Below, one piece after another: positions 62,239 through 64,000 of a stretch of 64,000 nt of DNA. The DNA lies in NCBI GenBank assembly GCA_905221605.1, contig CAJNDS010002216.1:20001-84000 (forward strand), read 5' to 3'. Origin of the DNA: Symbiodinium natans (taxonomy: Eukaryota > Sar > Dinophyceae > Suessiales > Symbiodiniaceae). The notes under the pieces are model-generated. The model was not told where the DNA came from. It ran no database searches and saw only the letters and a program-made list of their open reading frames with translations. Within the stretch, counting starts at the first letter, position 1; every line of letters begins with the position of its first letter. The position numbers were made by a program, and so were the translations under genes.

Positions 62239-63168
62239 TCATCCGGCGAGAAGGGCTGACAGGCTGCTGGGCTCAGGGTGTAGGACAGTTTGGGATGCAC
62301 AAACCGAAACCCTGCGCCCGAAACCCCATGTCTGAAGCGACAAGCTAGCTGGCGACGGGCCTGCCTTACCGTAGCCCTTTTCTTCAAACCCGATATCCTA
62401 AACCGTAAATCCCACTATAGCAGCACGAATGTGTATCCACACAGACACATTGCACACCAACCATAGTTCCTGTATGGCAAATACCTACAATCACTAATGT
62501 ACCTGGCTGCCCAGGCCTTCCTGCAGCCGTTCATGAAGACCTGCCATGCATCTCAGACGTCCCTGAACCCCCCAAATGTAAGCAATGTTTACAGGTGTTG
62601 CATCCCACAGTAGGTACTCTGTGTGTACTGCGAGCCTCAGGACCTTGAGACCTATGAAGATTGATTGAAGACCCAGGTACCCCCACACCACCCTACACCA
62701 TCCGAGAGAAACATTGACAGCGCCTCACAATCATTCAACATGCAGTGACGTGCGATTTTGCAGGAGCCAATTACAACCTTCGAAACCCTGAGCCCTGAAG
62801 GGCTTGGGGCCTTAGGATTGATGGTCTGGCCAAAGAGCCTTGTGAAATGACGCGAGGAGCTGTCGGCAACAGCTCGGAAATCAACTGGCTCCGTCAAAGG
62901 CTTCACGAGCCCTGGTGGCCAGGTCTTCCGGATGAAGGCCTCCAGGGCCGCATTGTTCACAGCCAGAGATGGAGTGAGGGAGGTGAGGCAGCTGTCCCAG
63001 AGACAGTTCACCGCACCACTCACCAGCACTTGCTCGTTCCAGTCACGTACTTGAGGAACCTCAAAAGAAACCTTAGGGACGCTTGAGGGTTATCAACCTG
63101 GCTACTACCCGCCTTGGACACCACTCCCGCAAGGGCATTGTGGCAAAACAGATCAACAAGGCGCTGCC
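62239..63168 (-). CDS. four-exon 3' part of an unknown gene (at least 166 residues)
   Basis: Exons 63168-63024, 62991-62787, 62562-62503 and 62331-62239 (TGA); all phases agree. It reads QRLVDLFCHNALAGVVSKAG, SSQVDNPQASLRFLLRFLKY, then SLAVNNAALEAFIRKTWPPG, LVKPLTEPVDFRAVADSSSR, then GRLRCMAGLHERLQEGLGSQ. Splice sites: CTTCAG, TG|GTGAGT, GGGACAG, AGG|GTTTCG, GGTTCAG, CAG|GTACAT, CGCTTCAG. None is a telomere repeat, unlike most of the window. The first intron would be only 32 nt. Leu-rich and helical, perhaps repeat-like; no family recognised. 5' exons lie beyond 63.2 kb or outside the window. Confidence 0.75.
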
Positions 63169-63179
63169 CTGAAGTCCTG

Positions 63180-63825
63180 AATCCCGAAACCCTAAAGAAA
63201 CCCTAAAGCCCACACAAGCACTAAACCTTGAATCCCCAAAGACCCCAAGTCATGAAACCTCGACCCTACATACGTGAACTCTAAACCCTGAACCCTGAAA
63301 CCCTAAATCGTAAATCCCTGACACCAGAAACCCTTAAGCCTTAAAACAAAGCCGAAGAACTCTCAAAAGCTCTAAAAGCCCTAAACTCTACGAAATTTGA
63401 GTCCGATGGAACTATTACCCATAAACGCCCTAAACCCTCACCCGGTTTAACCAAAAAGGTCAAAGGTCCCCTACCCAGTCCCGAAGTACATAAAACCATA
63501 AGAAGCCCCCATCGCCCTGAAGGCCATAAACCCTCAAGCCCGATACAACCCTTTAATGCCCCACAAAGCCCAACAAAACCCCTATAAACCTTTTCAACCC
63601 TCAACAAACCTTACAAAACCCTACTTATGCCCTACCAGGAAAAGCCACAAGCCTATCAAAACTTTGTAAAATCTTACAAAACCCCCCTAAACCAGTACCT
63701 AAACCCCTTAATCACCCCTGCAAACCCCTGAAAGCCCTAAATCTAAAGCCCCTCAAAAGCCCTGACTTTAAAGCTCTCAAAATCCCCCTGTAAGCTTGGC
63801 TGACTTCTGAAGCTCTCCTAAATTT
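63180..63825. repeat. decayed CCCTAAA-derived A/C-rich tract
   Basis: CCCTAAA, CCCTGAA, CCTTACAAAACCC and GCCCTAAA words with no perfect array, similar to 47517-48170. No exon seen. The 63341-63607 ORF is from this tract. Confidence 0.65.
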
Positions 63826-63830
63826 TAACT

Positions 63831-63960
63831 TTTAGGCTCCTTCTTGTAGTTTCTACAAAAACCCAAAAGGTTAAGTCCTAAGAGCCAGCCAGAATTTTTA
63901 GGCTCCTTCTTGTAGTTTCTACAAAAACCCAAAAGGTTAAGTCCTAAGAGCCAGCCAGAA
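63831..63960. repeat. perfect 66-bp direct repeat, two copies
   Basis: Unit starts TTTAGGCTCCTTCTTGTAGT and ends AGAGCCAGCCAGAA; copies at 63831-63896 and 63897-63960 show no difference. The unit contains a small palindrome (TTGTAGTTTCTACAA) and GGCTC/GAGCC ends. Confidence 0.95.
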
Positions 63961-64000
63961 CGTGGCTGCACTCAGAAGGGTAGCTATAAATTAATTGTCT

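Noticed and set aside
1-64000. CRISPR array, tRNA, rRNA or bacterial operons
   Set aside because: No direct repeat/spacer pattern with constant spacing, no cloverleaf or rRNA core sequence and no Shine-Dalgarno-linked ORFs were seen.

Overview
This looks like a nuclear chromosome segment from a protist, most likely a dinoflagellate. About a hundred short blocks of the 7-mer TTTAGGG/CCCTAAA, plus 8-mer and point variants, are scattered through the whole 64 kb. They occur in both orientations and never form one terminal tract, so this is not a chromosome end. There are no long bacterial-type ORFs. Coding potential comes in short GC-rich islands of about 40-300 nt between the repeat blocks. Every island I could resolve reads on the minus strand, with recognisable splice sites. 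One-way genes, very many introns, GC as well as GT donors and inverted-repeat introns fit dinoflagellates. Other TTTAGGG organisms (green algae, plants, chromerids) are not excluded. No dinoflagellate spliced-leader sequence was found by eye.

Layout, in transcription order (right to left). At 63.2-62.2 kb is the 3' part of a gene with four phase-consistent exons. At 61.6-60.7 kb is a two-exon 3' end with a coiled-coil tail. From 60.5 to 55.7 kb there are scattered exons, several with in-frame stops. At 55.1-53.2 kb is a repeat-free island holding a degenerate ~400-bp tandem repeat. At 52.3-48.8 kb is a multi-exon gene with two FHA-like folds. From 48 to 9.6 kb lie dozens of small exons, many rich in Glu, Gln, Arg and Leu and probably from large coiled-coil proteins. 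Single exons at 44.4, 40.6, 39.2, 38.5, 36.9, 29.5, 16.3 and 12.5 kb look strong. At 9.36-8.08 kb is a complete-looking three-exon gene for a 245-residue secreted Cys-rich surface protein with a C-terminal membrane anchor. From 7.1 to 1 kb there are a few more small exons among arrays and microsatellites.

The main observation is that the telomere-like repeats are tied to splicing. In the gene sense, many exons are followed directly by GTTTAGGG or GTTAGGG, where the repeat supplies the GT donor. Many are preceded by CCCTAAACCC(N)AG, where the repeat supplies the pyrimidine-rich acceptor. Intron ends are therefore complementary to each other. The same introns also carry at least seven families of ~75-140 bp foldback elements, which behave like introners with conserved acceptor ends. 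In five copies a TTTAGGG/CCCTAAA block sits inside the foldback. I read this as an inverted-repeat intron system that uses telomere sequence as one of its terminal repeats.

Limits: exon calls come from hand translation, GC at third codon positions, splice motifs and phase. No homology search was possible. Gene boundaries between islands are mostly unknown.
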